A stretch of DNA of 64,000 nucleotides from Castor canadensis (GCF_047511655.1 NC_133398.1:53015638-53079637); one strand, 5' to 3'; positions 12,366-25,251 are shown, counted from the first letter of the stretch. Notes: generated from the letters alone by a model not told the origin. Numbers and translations are program-made.

Positions 12366-12620
12366 CCTAATATTGGGTGGGGAAGGGTTTGGCATCAGTG
12401 GAAGGGGGAGGTGGTGGGGAAAGGCGTAGGAGGATGGATATGATGCAAACAATGTATATACATGTATGTAAATTCAAAAATGATACCTGCTGAAACTTCC
12501 AGGAATTGGGGAGGGGAATGAAAGAAAGCAGTAAGAAGAGGTGAATTCAAGTATGATATATTTGATACATTGTGAGAACCTTTGTAATGTACCCCCCATC
12601 CAACACAACAATAAAAAACA
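12366..12620 (+). mobile_element. L1 3' tail module
   Basis: A GGGGAGG-rich region, then 'gtatatacatgtatgtaaat', 'ctgaaacttccaggaattgg', 'gaattcaagtatgatatatt' and a final AATAAA with A/C-rich tail. The same ordered motifs recur at 40360-40630, 41440-41708, 46509-46629 and, inverted, at 37260-37470. It is read as the 3' end of a middle-aged L1 subfamily, here severely 5'-truncated. Confidence 0.55.
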
Positions 12621-14683
12621 ACAATGCCAATAAAGAGCTCTAGGCACAGGTGTAAGAGACATGTAATTCACAGGAAAAATTAAGAGTAGTGTTGAGGGGT
12701 GACTTGCAAACACCATCTTCCACTCTAGATGTGGTTCTTCCCATCTCTTTATATCCAATTAGCAGGAAATCAAGAGCATCTTGTGAGATGTAAATTATCA
12801 GGTTCAGCTATTGTTATGTCAGGACTATAATTCCTGTTCTGAATATATAGAAAAGGATGCTTCAAGGGTTGATTGTTCAGGGTGGGGTGGGTGGAGGATG
12901 CTCTTTGTTGGCTGAAATTTAGGAGAACAAAGACAAACTCTCAATCGCCTAGCTCTGTGGTCTCCATATGTAGCCCTGCATACCCTCCCTCCTGATGGTG
13001 CTTTGTAAAACAAAACTAACCCTCTGACCTGTCCTAAATTATCTTTGCCTTGTGTCACTTACAACAATAAACATATCCCCCAAAAGGACCCTCTGCCTTC
13101 CAGAGCCAGAGTAACAATAAATGAAATTTATATTAAGTTGTGCCTAAAGGGGAGGTGAGCTGTTACCGAAAGAATTTCCAAAAGGAGCTACTAATGATCA
13201 TAAAGCCTTGAGAAAGAAAATGGGCAGCATCCAGGTTATCTATGAGAAGGAAAAAAAGCAGGCATAGGTCTCTCCTTTATTTCCTACTCCAGAAAGAGAA
13301 GTCAGGAGTGAACGAGCAGAGGGCATCTCTTCTCAGTACCTCAATTTCATTATTTCTCAATCCCATGCCTGCCATGCTGGACACTGCTTTTCATAGACTG
13401 GGAACAAAATTATGCCACTTTCAGGAAGTGCAGAGAAGCCACCATCTGGGTGTTTCAGCAGAGACTTCTGGGGGAAAGGATGGGTTATCTCTGTGTCTGG
13501 ACAGATTGTCACTCCTCTGCCCTCAGGACCCATATTAACACAAGATCCCACCTACTTCCCTATCTAAAGGTTGGCTCTGTGTAGTTTCTGAGGCTGGACA
13601 TGGGGTTCCCACCTGCAGCATGAAAAAGTCATGTGTCCCAGGGCTTGGCTGGGTTTGGTGATTAAGTCCAGACACAAAAACCACCTGGTTTCTGGAAAGG
13701 TTATCATCCCGGCATGAGGCACGATTACAGCTGCACACAAATCTTATTGACCATAAATCTTGGGGATTTACAACAGGTGCCAGAGGGGAATGCTTGGGAT
13801 TTCCAGCCCTTCTTAGTGGGAAACCAGTTCTTTCAGCTCTTAGTAATTCTCTCACATAGGATTTGCCTTTAGTTCAGATAGACCCGAGATCAATTTATGA
13901 ATAAGAGGTTTACACTTCAGGTTCCATTTCCCCTTAGGCATGTCAATCGGTAGAGCACTTGGGTGCACATTTGGGACATTATTTCTGTTAGCCAAGGTAG
14001 CTCCCTAAAAACAGGCAGAGATCAGTCTTTGGCAGTGTTAGCTCTTTATCCTAGAAGGGAGTGGGACCATGGGTAGAGTAAATGGAGGCACAGAGTGGGT
14101 GACAGAATTGAGGTCAGACATGATGGAATTGACTGAAAGGTAGAGGACAAGGAGTTGGTAGCATACACTTTTTTGCTTATTGATAAGACTCCTTAGTAAA
14201 TGGAGGAAAGTAAGGGAGGGAAGTGCTAAGAGCAAAAAGGCCTTTGGTATCCTTTCCAAAAGCCAGGAAGGAAGCAAGAAAGTTTGTAGTGGGCTTGAGT
14301 CTTGTCCTACTCATTGAATTTTAAACACATACTTGACTCAGAGCTATACCACTGGGGATGTAATTACTCTCCTTGATAGACTGGGCCTGAGAATTGATGA
14401 AGACAGCAGATGAAGCTCTTAGTACTGGTCTTGCCTGCAGTTTCAGAGCCTTTGAATTGTCTTTGATGTGCACCTTTGATTAAATTTGTGGGCACCTGGG
14501 CTGTCATTTCATCAAGTATTTCCTCTGTCCTTGATGCTTTGCTCATTTATTTTCATTAATCTTGATTTCCTCTTTGTTCTTCAGATGGGGTAGCTTTTAT
14601 CAATCTATCTTCATGTTTCTCCCTTACCTCCATTCTGCTAAGCCCATCATCCAGTGAATATTTTTTTCAGATATTGTATTTTT

Positions 14684-14983
14684 CAGTGGTGGCACTGGAG
14701 TTTTAACTCAGGGCTTTGCTAGGCAGGTACTCTACCATGCCACGCTTCAGCCCTTTTTTGCTTTAGTTATTTTTAAGATAGGGTTTTGTACTTTGTGCCT
14801 GAGAATGGCCTCAGTGGTGATCCTTCTGCCTATGTTCCTGCATAGCTGTGATTACAGATGTTAGCCTGTCAGTTGAGATAGGATCTTATTAACTTTTTGT
14901 CCTGGCTGACTTCAAACCATGATCCTCTTGATCTCCACTGCTTAGTAGTTGGTGTTATAGGCATGAGCCATGATGCCTAGTCC
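14684..14983 (-). mobile_element. Three-unit composite SINE (B1-B1-tRNA)
   Basis: On the minus strand two B1-like units (plus-strand end motifs near 14845-14865 and 14950-14975) precede a tRNA-derived unit (plus-strand 14690-14750, containing the reverse of the A box). It has the same arrangement as the copy at 3883-4219, so the trimer is a real SINE type rather than a chance cluster. Confidence 0.75.
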
Positions 14984-15214
14984 TCTATCTTTTCATTCAT
15001 TATGAGTTTATTTTGCTTTTCCTGATTAAGCATAGTTAAAATAGCTCCTTTGAAATCCTTGTCTGCTAACTCCAACATCTGGATTTGCTTGGGGTTGGTC
15101 TCTGTGATTATTTTTTTTTTCTTGAGCATGGCTCACATTTTCCTGTACATATGTAAAGTAATTTTGGGATTGCTTCTAGACATTGTGAATATTGTGTTGT
15201 GGAGACTCCAGATG

Positions 15215-15340
15215 CATCCATCCTTCTATCCTCCCTTCCTCCCTCTTTCCCTCCCTCCCTCCCTTCCTTTCTTCCTTTTCACAGTCCTCCTGTCTCAGAC
15301 CCCAAGTGCTGGGATTATAGGTGTGAGCCACAATGCATGG
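15215..15340 (-). repeat. CT-rich simple repeat with a B1 fragment
   Basis: A pyrimidine tract of (CCTT)n and (CCCT)n type at about 15220-15285 adjoins the end of a B1-like unit ('gtgctgggattataggtgtg' on plus). The tract explains the odd Pro/Ser/Leu-rich open frames that cross it. Confidence 0.75.
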
Positions 15341-15834
15341 TTATATTTTTCTTTTTTTACATTCCTTTGAAGAGCAGTTCACTTGATTGGACTCAGAAGG
15401 CAAACTACATGTCTTAGGTGGCAGGCCAAGTTTTAGCTCAGTTCTCTGTCCTTAGCAAGGTTACTCGAGGTCTGCCCCATGCAAGTAAGGTCAAGCAGAG
15501 CTTTGGGTCCTGTTCTTAACAGAATTTTGGATTGTTGTCTTTCCAGGGTTTCTTATTTTCTAGAACCTGTGCTTGCCTCAGATTTTGTCCTCTGGTTCTT
15601 CAGTCAAGAAAGACGATAAACACTTGCCACTTCGCTGTCTGGCCTGGCACAGGAGGCTGCTTTTAGCAGGAAGCTGTTACTCTAGCAGTTACGGAAACTT
15701 AAGCTGTGAAGACTAAACTAGATACCTCTCTTACCCAGTGGCTCTCCTCCAGAATCTGATGATTTTGCTCACTCTTGAGTGCTTTCAAGTACATTTTACA
15801 ATATTTTTTCCAAACTTTCTATGAAGTGGTGATA

Positions 15835-15940
15835 GATATTAGCTTCTGCCTTGGTAGATTGAGGAATTGAGGGCAGAGAAGGAGATAGTTACTGTACAAC
15901 TTGAATGGCAGGGCATGTGTTAGAATCCCCAGTCTCAATG
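15835..15940 (-). repeat. Possible MIR fragment (reverse)
   Basis: The sequence 'ttgaggaattgagggcagag' followed by 'gaatggcagggcatgtgtta' resembles the reverse complement of a degraded MIR. Weak support. Confidence 0.35.
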
Positions 15941-18097
15941 AGATAGGGACAGCTCTGTGTGTCCCATCAGGACCAGGGCCAGGAATCTAGGCCTATGGTT
16001 CTTTCTCAGTGCTATGGGATGGGCTCCCCAGGTTGCCTAGGATGACAAATAATGGTTTCCTTAGAGCATACCTTTTGACTCAGCAAGTTTGCAAATCACA
16101 TGTGGAAATAATGAAATAAATCAACTGACAAAGAGCAACCCCCTAAGAGGAGGTGGTGAAAAAGGACAAATCATAAGGAGCAGGATCACAGAATTTAAGG
16201 AAGAGGGAGTATTTTTAAAAAATGAGAGGACACAGCAGGATAAGAAACAGTGATTGTTTTGGAAGTAACATAGTACTCAGAGGCCTTGGCTAGCATAAGG
16301 ACTAGAACCAGGCATGATGGATGGGTCTGCATGGGAGGTGGGGAAAGCAAGTTGACATCCTAAAAGAGAGATGGGATGGAGGAGAACACTTGGAAGAGAA
16401 TGGCATCTCTTGAGCTATATTATAATTTTTTTTTCCCTCTAAAGATGGGAGAGATTGGAGCAGGTTTAAATATTGTCAGAAAGGAGACGACACGGGGCAA
16501 GAAGAAAAACAACAGACTAGGAGATGGTCAAGGATGAGGTCCCCAAGAGAGAAGAAGGGGATTCAGGGTAAGGGTGAAAGAGACTGGCTTTGGCATGAGG
16601 AGGCACTCTTCTTAAAACAGATTCTATTTTAATATGATTGGTTCCTTGGACAAAATAACAAATTCTAAAATTTTCATAAACATTAAAGATATGTTTTTGA
16701 AAAGTGTGGCATTGCTCCTTTATCCTAGCAAAAGTCTTCATCTCCCACTTCCAGGCTCATGACAGTAGTTAGCTTTTATGCTATTTCCTCTTTCCTTTTG
16801 TCAGATTCTTGTCCAACACCTTTCTTTAGCTTTGTCAAATGATTTGAAGTCAAGTTTTTATGACCTCCCCAGCAGGACCACTTTAACCTGTACTTAACTC
16901 CGACTTTAACTCTTGGCCTTCCAAACTATATAACTTTTACAGCTACTTACCTTAAAGAAACTTAGATCTTTGACCACTGGGTTTTATGTTTTGTTTATAA
17001 TTACAGGGGGCACAGGCACAGGAAAATGGTCCATAGAAGATAGGGGAGAGCGAGAGTTCTCAAAAACCAACCAAACAAACAAGAAACCTTACTGAATCTG
17101 AACAATTTCTGGGTAGAATAAAGAATTTTCTTTTGCATGAACTTAAAGCTGTAAGAGTATGTATAACTGCGGATATGCCGTAATGTGGTTAATGTCAGGT
17201 TTCAGTGAATGTTTTCAACATAAAAACCTTACGCGAAACACATAAATTCTGACTAACTTCACTGTTATACCATAGCAACAAAGTACAAATGGATAAAACT
17301 TTAAATTAAAAAATTTCCCTCTTTTCAGAAATAGATAACTTATCTCTCCATAATACAGCTGTTAGTTACTTCAGAGGTGCACACTTACAAAGGAGCCTGA
17401 GCTTTGTACTATGGGAGATTAAGTAGCAATTTCATTCCTTAAATGTGCATTTTTAGTGCATCTGCTTTTGTCTTTGAGAAGCTAACTTCAGAATAATTCC
17501 CAAATTGGTGCATTTCTTCTTTTTTTTTTTTTTTTAATTTTAGCTTTTTAAAAATACAAGACAAGTAAGTTATATTAAAAATTACAAGCATAAAAATGAA
17601 CTTGAAAAATGACACCCTGCTTTGAAAATATGAAGGATTATACTAATTTTGAATTTTCCTGAGCTGGTGAGTTTATTTGTGAGCATCCGTTTGGTCTTTT
17701 CCTGTGGAAGAGCAGGAGATAGGGGCATTAAATTCCGTTGTCAGAGAGCCTGGAGGCTCTCAAAGCGTCTCTGACAGATGGAAGGTTCTTGAAGCATTCT
17801 CTGAGAGGAAGTTGGCTTTCCTGGTAGGAATCATAGCAGAAGAGGATGTAGTAGCCTCCGTGTGCAGGGTCTGGGCATGGCAGGTTCAAGATCAGAAAGC
17901 ACTCCTGAGTGCTTTGGGGTGGGAGGGCTCAGTGTGGAAGCTGAGGCATCTGGCTTTGTTACTCATTGCTGGCCTTTGGTATCTCCTGATATCCCTTGGA
18001 AGTGAAGAAGGCTGACAGCCTGGGGAGCCATCACTGAATGCAGATTTTTGAGAGCTTACAGATGTGTGGTTTCAGGTTGCCTTAAAACCCTACTGCA

Positions 18098-18200
18098 GGT
18101 TGGTGGAGTAGCTCCAGTGGTAGAGGGTCTGCCTTGCAAGCATGAGGCTATGAGTTCCAACCCTAGTACCACCAAAAAGAAAAAAAGAAAAAGAAAACCC
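18098..18200 (+). mobile_element. ID-like tRNA-derived SINE
   Basis: A tRNA-like unit (agctccagtggtagagg, then a B-box-like gagttccaac) ending in a long A/G tail at 18174-18200. Confidence 0.8.
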
Positions 18201-19574
18201 TATTCCATTCCTTCTGGAATGGGAAGAACCTAACTTCTCTTGGGGGGCTCCCTTCAGAACATAAGCTTTCAGACAGAAAGTTAATTTTCCAGGTAACCGG
18301 TTTCTAGGCAGGGTTTTCCAGGCATTTCTATTTATCTTGCAACACATGTAGGGCCTTGCTCTCCTAGCTCCCTTCTGATATTGGTTCAGTATTTAGTCAC
18401 CAGAGTGAGGTAGTTCACTTAGAAGGAGAGAAGTGTGGAGCTGACCCTTGATTGCGTCTTCACCCATTCTTCTCATAAGCCCCCAGTATGTTCAGTCAAC
18501 TTCCGGACACTTCAGGTCACTTAACTTTCTCTTGCTGTTTGCCCACAGTGGGACCCTGGGCAGGCAGCCCAGACTGTAGGCCCTGCTCTTGCCACTAAGC
18601 TATATTTTAAGGTATACCTTGAGGGTGTTATGGGAGTTTAAGTGAAGCATCTCCATTTCCACCTTGGAGCCCTGGAGAGACTAATTCTGCTTCCTAACTC
18701 CCTCCCATCCCACCAAGCAGTTTCAGGGTCTGGTTTATTGACAACCCCATGTGTAATTCATGCAAGACAGGTTACAGCAGAGTGTGTTACCTTTGCTAGT
18801 CAAGCATGGCTCAGTAATGCTGCTGCAGATTTGGCCGGGAAGTAGGTTTTATTGGTGTTTGGGCCTAATGTTTTCCTGTCCGGAAACCTTCCCCATCCCT
18901 TGGCAGGGCTGTTCTGGCAAGCACCCTCAGGGAAAATCTACCTTCCCCTTGTCCAGTTGGATAAATGGGCTCTAGGCAAAAACTGTTTTGTAATCAGAAG
19001 CCTTTGATGGGGAACTGTTAGGCAGTTTAGGCTATCCTGGTTGAACATCTCTGCTGGGTATGGCCAGGGTGGCTTCTGGTGGCAGGCAGCATCTGTGCCT
19101 TTCACAACTGTACAATGCTTCAGGAAGGGGCTGCTTTTTGTTCACTGAAAACATTCTGCTTTTTCCATCCTGCTTTTTCATACTCCCTGAAATAATGAGG
19201 TCACTGACACCAGTCAGCAGAGAAATGAAAGACTTAAGGTCTCTGATTATTGCACTTTTTTGTCTTCTGGGTTTTCTATAAGGTCAAGGGGAGGAGGGAG
19301 ATAAACATTAGCAGGAGAAGCTCTTGGGAGCACCAAGAGAAAGGTGGGGGTATCTGAAAAACAGACATTAGCTCCACAGTGGAGGGTAGGTTGGAAGGTG
19401 GGTAGGGAGAGCAGGCACAGAAGAGTCCCCTTTTCAGGGTGCCTTGAGGTTGGACTGCAGTGCTGTAGGCAGGGGGTGCTGGGAGATGGGGGTGGGGTGT
19501 AAGGCAGAGGTAGGTCCAGGACAGCTTATAAATCATAAGTCATGCTTGAGAGTTTTTTTTTTCTTTTAAAATAG

Positions 19575-19675
19575 CTCGTGGGTTTTTTTTTTTTTTTTTT
19601 TTTGTGGTACTGGGATTTGGAACTCAGGGCCACCTGAGTGGCTCTACCACCTGAGCCACTCTGCCAGAATTGGTT
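19575..19675 (-). mobile_element. ID-like tRNA-derived SINE
   Basis: On the plus strand a long T-run (the reversed tail) is followed by the reverse complement of the tRNA-like B and A boxes (ggaactcagg ... accacctgagccac). Confidence 0.8.
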
Positions 19676-20115
19676 TTTTCTGAACGAGTTTTTTTTTTTT
19701 TTTTTTAAAACTGTGGATCAAAATGATCCGAACTTAAATTACAGAATTTGTTTTGGCATTGAAGTAGAAGTGGTGAGAATGAAGCAGGAAGCTCACATGG
19801 TCTGTCACATGATCCAAAAGTGAAAAATATGGTCAGGGTCTGAAAGAAGGAAAGAGAAAGCCAAGAAGTGGAGAAACTGCACCTAGTGAGTAAGAGTTTC
19901 TGGGGCTGTGAGGGAGGGCTCAGGGATGACATCCAGGCTCTGTCTTGGGCAAGAAGGGCACGGTGGTGCCTTTCTCCAAAGTGGGGAACAGAGCAACAAA
20001 GCCAGTGAGAGAGAGTAGAAAACAACTCAGCAAATGCTGGTAGAGTTGGGTTGAGTGGAAAACAGCCTTCTTCCAAGCCAAGGACCCCAGTGACTTGTGC
20101 TTATTTTCCTTCTAG

Positions 20116-20318
20116 GAGAGATTTTGGGCTTCACAAAGTAGTACCAGTGAAATTACACCAGCATGACAAATTCATTCCAAGGGAAGAAAATATGGAATTG
20201 CTCACGACATATAGACAAGATTACAATCCGTACCCTGTATGTCGAGTGGACCCCATCAAACCTCGGGACAGTAAATATCCATGTGGTGACAAGATGGAGA
20301 GTTTGCCTACTTACAAAG
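20116..20318 (+). CDS. SAXO1: SAXO1 coding exon 3
   Basis: This exon encodes residues 74-140 plus halves of codons 73 and 141. Reading starts RDFGLHKVVPVKLHQHDKF and continues through ENMELLTTYRQDYNPYP to DKMESLPTYK. The repeated pattern of a hydrophobic residue, LTT or LPT, Tyr and a downstream Asp-Tyr is the Mn module of SAXO proteins that contacts microtubules; this exon carries one complete module and starts another. The acceptor is ttccttctag and the donor AAAG|gtgggc. The first base joins AG from exon 2 to give Arg, and the last base joins CT of exon 4 to give Ala. The frame is fully open. A start at an upstream in-frame ATG (20051) would lie in the intron and is not used. Confidence 0.96.
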
Positions 20319-20401
20319 GTGGGCGAGCAGTTGGGGAGAAGGGCGGGGGGAAGGCTAGGCTAAGCCTGTGTGCAGGCCAGGAAATGTACATTCTCTTAGT
20401 G

Positions 20402-20738
20402 CAAGGGTCAGCAAACCACTTGCTGCAGGCCAACTCTGGCCAGCAGCCTGCTTTTGTATAGCTGGATGGATAAAAATGGTTTTAAAGTTTTCAAATGATT
20501 GGAAAAAAACTCAGAAGATCCTTATTATTATTTTAGGATGTATAAAAATTACCCAACATTCAAAGTTCAATGTTCATAAGTATATTTTATTGGAACAGCC
20601 ATAGTCACTCACTTATACAATTTCCATGCCACTTTGTACTACAGTGACAAAGTTGAGAAGTCATGACAGACCCCATGGCCTGCAGGGTTTAAGATATATA
20701 ATATTTTGTCTTTTATAGAAAATATTTACTGATCCCTG
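20402..20738 (-). mobile_element. Non-autonomous hAT-type (MER/Charlie-like) DNA transposon
   Basis: The two ends form imperfect terminal inverted repeats: caagggtcagcaaac at the left and, read in reverse, cagggatcagtaaat at the right. The interior on the minus strand reads 'ccctgcaggccatggggtct' and 'ggctgttccaataaaatata', as in the family of short mammalian hAT elements with TCAGCAAA ends. Flanking 8-mers (tcttagtg and ccttactt) match only partly, consistent with an old insertion. No transposase is encoded. Confidence 0.65.
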
Positions 20739-20835
20739 CCTTACTTGTGGTTTGAATACTACAATGAGGAAGCATTTCAAATTTAAGCTAAGTTAGGTTC
20801 TATCACTGATTATCCATTCAAAATAATACTGAAAT

Positions 20836-20838
20836 GTG

Positions 20839-20869
<31 letters not shown>

Positions 20870-20884
20870 TATTTATATATATAA
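20836..20884. repeat. (TA)n/(CA)n microsatellite
   Basis: An uninterrupted AT dinucleotide run changes to ACAC and back to TATA within about 50 bases. Confidence 0.95.
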
Positions 20885-21019
20885 AAAGGATATTCATCAC
20901 AATTACATAGACCAATGAACTTTAGACACATCTACACAAATACCATTTAGATCAAGAAATATATTACTACTACTCCCTTTCAGTCACCCTTCCAACCAGA
21001 ACATGACTTTTATCTGACC

Positions 21020-21110
21020 TTTTGTTTTTGTGGTGCTGGGGATTGAATTGAGGGCTTCATACCTGCTAGGTAAGTGCTTTACCACTGAGCTACATCCCTA
21101 GCTACATTAT
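21020..21110 (-). mobile_element. ID-like tRNA-derived SINE
   Basis: Plus-strand 'gtggtgctggggattgaatt' and 'gctttaccactgagctacat' are the reverse complement of an ID element (B box then A box), closer to the classical rodent ID sequence than the other copies here. Confidence 0.8.
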
Positions 21111-21177
21111 ACTAACTTTTAATACCTTAAATTGCCTGTTTTGAACTTTATATAAGTTGGCTTGATTTTTTTTCTTT

Positions 21178-21390
21178 CTAAAAATACATATATTTAATTG
21201 ACATAATAATTATATACCCATTAATGGGGCACAATGTGATATTTTGATACGTATGTACATTGTGAAATGTTCTTATCAGGGTGACATATCTATCCCCTCA
21301 AACATCTATCATTTTTTTGATGGTGAAACCATTCAAAATCCTTTCCTCTAGGTTTTTTGAAATATATAATGCATGTTTTATTGTGTATAT
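21178..21390 (-). mobile_element. L1M-type 3' UTR fragment (reverse)
   Basis: The plus-strand order 'taattgacataataattata', 'ggggcacaatgtgatatttt', 'gacatatctatcccctcaaa' and 'gaaatatataatgcatg' is the reverse of the same old L1M 3' end seen forward at 5690-5885. Confidence 0.7.
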
Positions 21391-24300
21391 GTTATATACC
21401 AGGCATGGTCTTAGGAACTGTGAAGGAAGCATAATGACCTGCCCTTGACCTCATGTATTAGGGTCACTGTCTCTGTGGAGCCCTGACACAAAGGCTAGGG
21501 CCAGGGAAGGGAGGCCAGGTTTGTAATTGGCAATGCTCATGCTTGTTGTGCACTGTTGCCATAGGAAGACAAACTCAACAGTTCATGTGAAATGTGGACC
21601 TCTAAAGGACTATGAAGAAAGTTGCTTTTATTGAGCAAGCTACATACTTAGGCTGGAGGAGGTGGTGGCAGTGGCGATCTGGAATGATGTAAGAGTCTTC
21701 TTTGGGGACTCTAAATCTATCCTTCTGGAGGACCCCAGGGGTGGTTGAGTTTCTTGGCTTCTTTTAGGAACCAAGACTCAGAGCTAGACTGGCCTGGGCC
21801 TTTTTAGCAACCTGGACTCTGTCCTTCTTTCTTTTCTTTAGTGTCCTCTTCTACTCCTCCACACCTACTTTCTGTCAAGTTACATTCTGGATGTTATCAC
21901 ACCCTGAAATGGCCCCACCTCTGAAGTCTTTGTGTGCCCCCTTATCCTCTCCGTCTGGCTTGTTCTCTTGTCAACTTCCACCGTGACTGTCCTTGGGCTT
22001 TCTGGGACATTAATGCCACCATCAGTCCCTCTGAGATCTGTCCCTCTCATGTAGCCTATTCCCTGTTTTCTCATTGCAGCCTATCTCTTGCCCCAAACAC
22101 ACTCTCCCTCTGTCCTAACAGTCCTGGATCTGCCTTCTCCACGTCTGCACGTGGGCATACATGAGCACGCCTTCACCTGTCAACTCTTACCCATTTAAGA
22201 AGCTGTATTTTTTAAAAATTTTTATTTTTATGGCACTTAAACTGATGTCTTCTTTACTTAAAATTGGCCAAATAATCATTATGGTTTTAGGATATAATCC
22301 CAAACCTTTTCCCTTGCTCCCTGAGCCCCTCTAATACAGCCCTAAGGCCTTCTTTTGGTTTCCTTCTTCCATTTCTTTTCTGCCATAGGGCATTTTATTA
22401 GCACATGTGATTCTTTCTGTATAGAACCCTCCTGTTTTCTCTGTGGCACACTCAACCTTCACCAGCAACTGAAATGACATATTCCTAGAGGCTTCTCCAG
22501 ATCTTCCCCCATGCTAAACTGGAAGTGCTAAAGGCACCTTGCATTCCTTTGTCTTGTAACTTACTCTGCAGTCTTGTATTTAACATTTGATTCCTTGGCC
22601 AGACTGCTCTATGGAGGCAGAGATCTCTCTTTTTCTTTGTTAATCACCCTCCTCCCCCAGCAGACACTGGTAATGCCCTACAAAGGAGCAGACAGCCAGG
22701 TGCATGGTAGGGTGTGTGCTTGTCTCTTTTTACCCAGTGTTTATAGGAAGACACAAATGGGGTACCATGGGCACAGATGTGGAACAGAGGAATGAATCTA
22801 GAGTAAGCTCTTAACCTCCAATGGGGGAAGTAGTAAGGGCTGTGGTAGGGCAGGTCCAACTACACACTCTCCTTTCCTTTTCACCTTCTTGGCTTCAGGT
22901 AGTTAGAGACTCTTCAGAGCAACTGCCCACTCAGTTCAGCTTCCTCTTCCCCACCTTGCTGCAAGTACAAGGAGAGGCCTGAAAATATAAAATGTTCCTT
23001 GCTTGCTTTAGGGGTTAGCAAGGACAGGGTAAGTATAGTAAGTTCAATGGTATTATTTGAAGAAAAGTCCTCCCTGCTCCTCCACAGCAAACTACTCATC
23101 CTTCAAAATGCATACACAGAAAAACTCCACCACACAACTCATGCTTTAGTCACTTCTACCTCCATATGCCTTCCTCTACGCATGCACGTACATCTCAAGC
23201 TGCCCTCTGTGAAACACAGAATAATATTCCATGGCTAAAACTAAATCATGGTTGACATTTCTGTATTGCCAAAGTTAAAACTGAGGTAATCTAATTTTCT
23301 TCTCCTTCATTTTACTTAAATTTAGATACCTGTTAACTGCTTGCCTTCTTAAGCAGAATGAATAAATAAATACCAGTTAAGCATCAACTGGACTGCTCAG
23401 GTCCAGGCATGCATAAATGGACAGGGTTTTTGTTTTGGGTCCATATGACCTTGAGGCTGGATTTCACAGTTTCCCTCTAACATTCAGAGTTAAAAACAAA
23501 TCAGTATGTGGTGAAAGGAAATGTATTTGCAGTAAGATTTGACTCAAGTGCTAGCTTGCAATCTACATGTCTTTAGTTTTTTGAATATTGTCATCTTAGT
23601 CCATTTATGGACTAAGGTCATTAAGTGTGTGTATTTCAGTGGGTACTATCTATATTTTGTCTATACATTCTGCTTATATTAGTTCTGCGAGAAAAATACT
23701 CCAGCTTTTCCCTTTCTACTCATGGCCAGCACCTTTACTACTGGGGTTCAGAAAACCACCAATAAAAAATGTTTCAGCAGCATTTGGTTGTAATTTGTGA
23801 CATTTTCAAAACACTGTGCAATTGGAAAGATTGAAAGTGTAATTACCTGATGCTCAGCTTTAGGTTTAGCTTACTTAAAAAAAAAAAAAAGACATTATTG
23901 CATGGAATCTCTTGTAAAGAGGGTCTTGCCGATTACCCACATGTCACTCTGGCCCTGGAGCGCTTCACTGCCGTGTGAATGTTTGTCACATGGAATTCTG
24001 ATGTTTTTTCCAGGGCCTTGTAGACGTTTTTTGTAATAAATGCTGGGTAGAAGAAGTCAGGATGCTGAATAACAGTGTGGTTTCAACTATATTATTGGGT
24101 ATCAGAAATCACACGAGGCAACTTTTTGAGTTTAGGACCCTGTTACTTAACACTTCATCCATCACAGAACAGGGCCAGAAGAACTCTCCTTCTACCCACC
24201 ATTATGTATCTTGAGGCAACGTGTAGGTACCTACAGGTAGATGCCCCTATTTCAGGGAGGCCTAAAGTGTAGGGGTGGAACATGTGGTTTATATTCAGCA

Positions 24301-24393
24301 AGATAGTTCCCCCTAAGGCCCCCTAATGCTTTCAAGATGCTGACAGAGCCATTAATGACTCTCAGAGAAGATCAGATTTACTTCACTTTCTTT

Positions 24394-24490
24394 AGAATTT
24401 TGCTGTGTAGTCCAGGCTGGCCTTGAACTCATGATCCACCTGCCTTAGCCTCCCAAGTGCTGGGCTTACAAGTGTGAGCCCCTACGTCTA
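24394..24490 (-). mobile_element. B1-like SINE fragment
   Basis: 'gtagtccaggctggccttga' and 'cctcccaagtgctgggctta' on plus are the reverse of a B1 element. Classical B1 form without a tRNA unit. Confidence 0.85.
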
Positions 24491-25251
24491 ACAAGATTAG
24501 ATTTTTCAATTAGAACGAAGCCTATTTTGAATAAATAGTTGGTGGTTTTACTGGCTTAAAATAAAGTTGAGAGTGTTAATAAGGCTACATATGTCAGGAA
24601 TTTTGGAATGGTAGAAGTTTGGCAAATCCCCTCCCCCAACCAATGGTAAAAAGTCAACCATTGCAAGACTGGAAATTAACCAATAGCATATGACAAATTA
24701 AGAGCTTATATTCAAGAAAAAAAAATTGAACCTTGGTCATGAACAGTGAGCATCTGTGGTATTTTGTCCTAGAGCTGCTTTTGTCATCCTTCCTTCTTCC
24801 CCTTTCATCTAAGTGGTAATTCTGCCTGGAAAGTGCAGGTTGTGAAAAAACTGGCCTCTGTTGATGATGGGGTCTGAGTTGATTTGGAATAGAGTGTATA
24901 ATCGGGGGTTTTGATAAAAAACAGTAACGATCTCAATTGAAATAAAATTGAGACAATAACTTCTGTAACTAGTTTGAAGTTTGTGATATTAATTGGGACA
25001 AGCAACAGACAAGCTAGAAATTGAACAGGGAAATCCAGAGAATGAGGGAAACCCCAAGGGCTCATACAGATCCTGATGGTCTGAAAAGACTGTGTACATG
25101 GGCACAGTCACGTATGACTTAAGAGAGATCAGTGAAGAGCCTAGGTATTTATGCAGTCTTCCTGGCTGAATGTGAGGTCTGTACCTGTGAGAGGAGACTG
25201 AGAAATTTCAGCAGGGGAAAAAAAAGGCCAGTTTAGACTTATAAATTGCTT

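Larger units (their letters stand above)
10843..20115 (+). other. SAXO1: SAXO1 intron 2
   Basis: This intron is bounded by gtgag at its start and ttccttctag at its end. Stretches without anything I can name are 10843-12160, 12625-14680, 15345-18095 (except a weak MIR near 15835) and 18185-19560. They have ordinary base composition, short homopolymer runs (for example T-runs near 17518 and 19577) and no exon supported by splice sites plus similarity. Confidence 0.85.

Noticed and set aside
15050-15417. Hydrophobic and Pro/Ser-rich open frames
   Set aside because: They cross a CT-rich simple repeat and a B1 fragment, with no gene features.
20051-20115. Use of the ATG at 20051 as the start of a separate small protein including exon 3
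   Set aside because: The bases before 20116 lie before a strong acceptor site and do not resemble SAXO1; exon 3 is phase-matched to exon 2.
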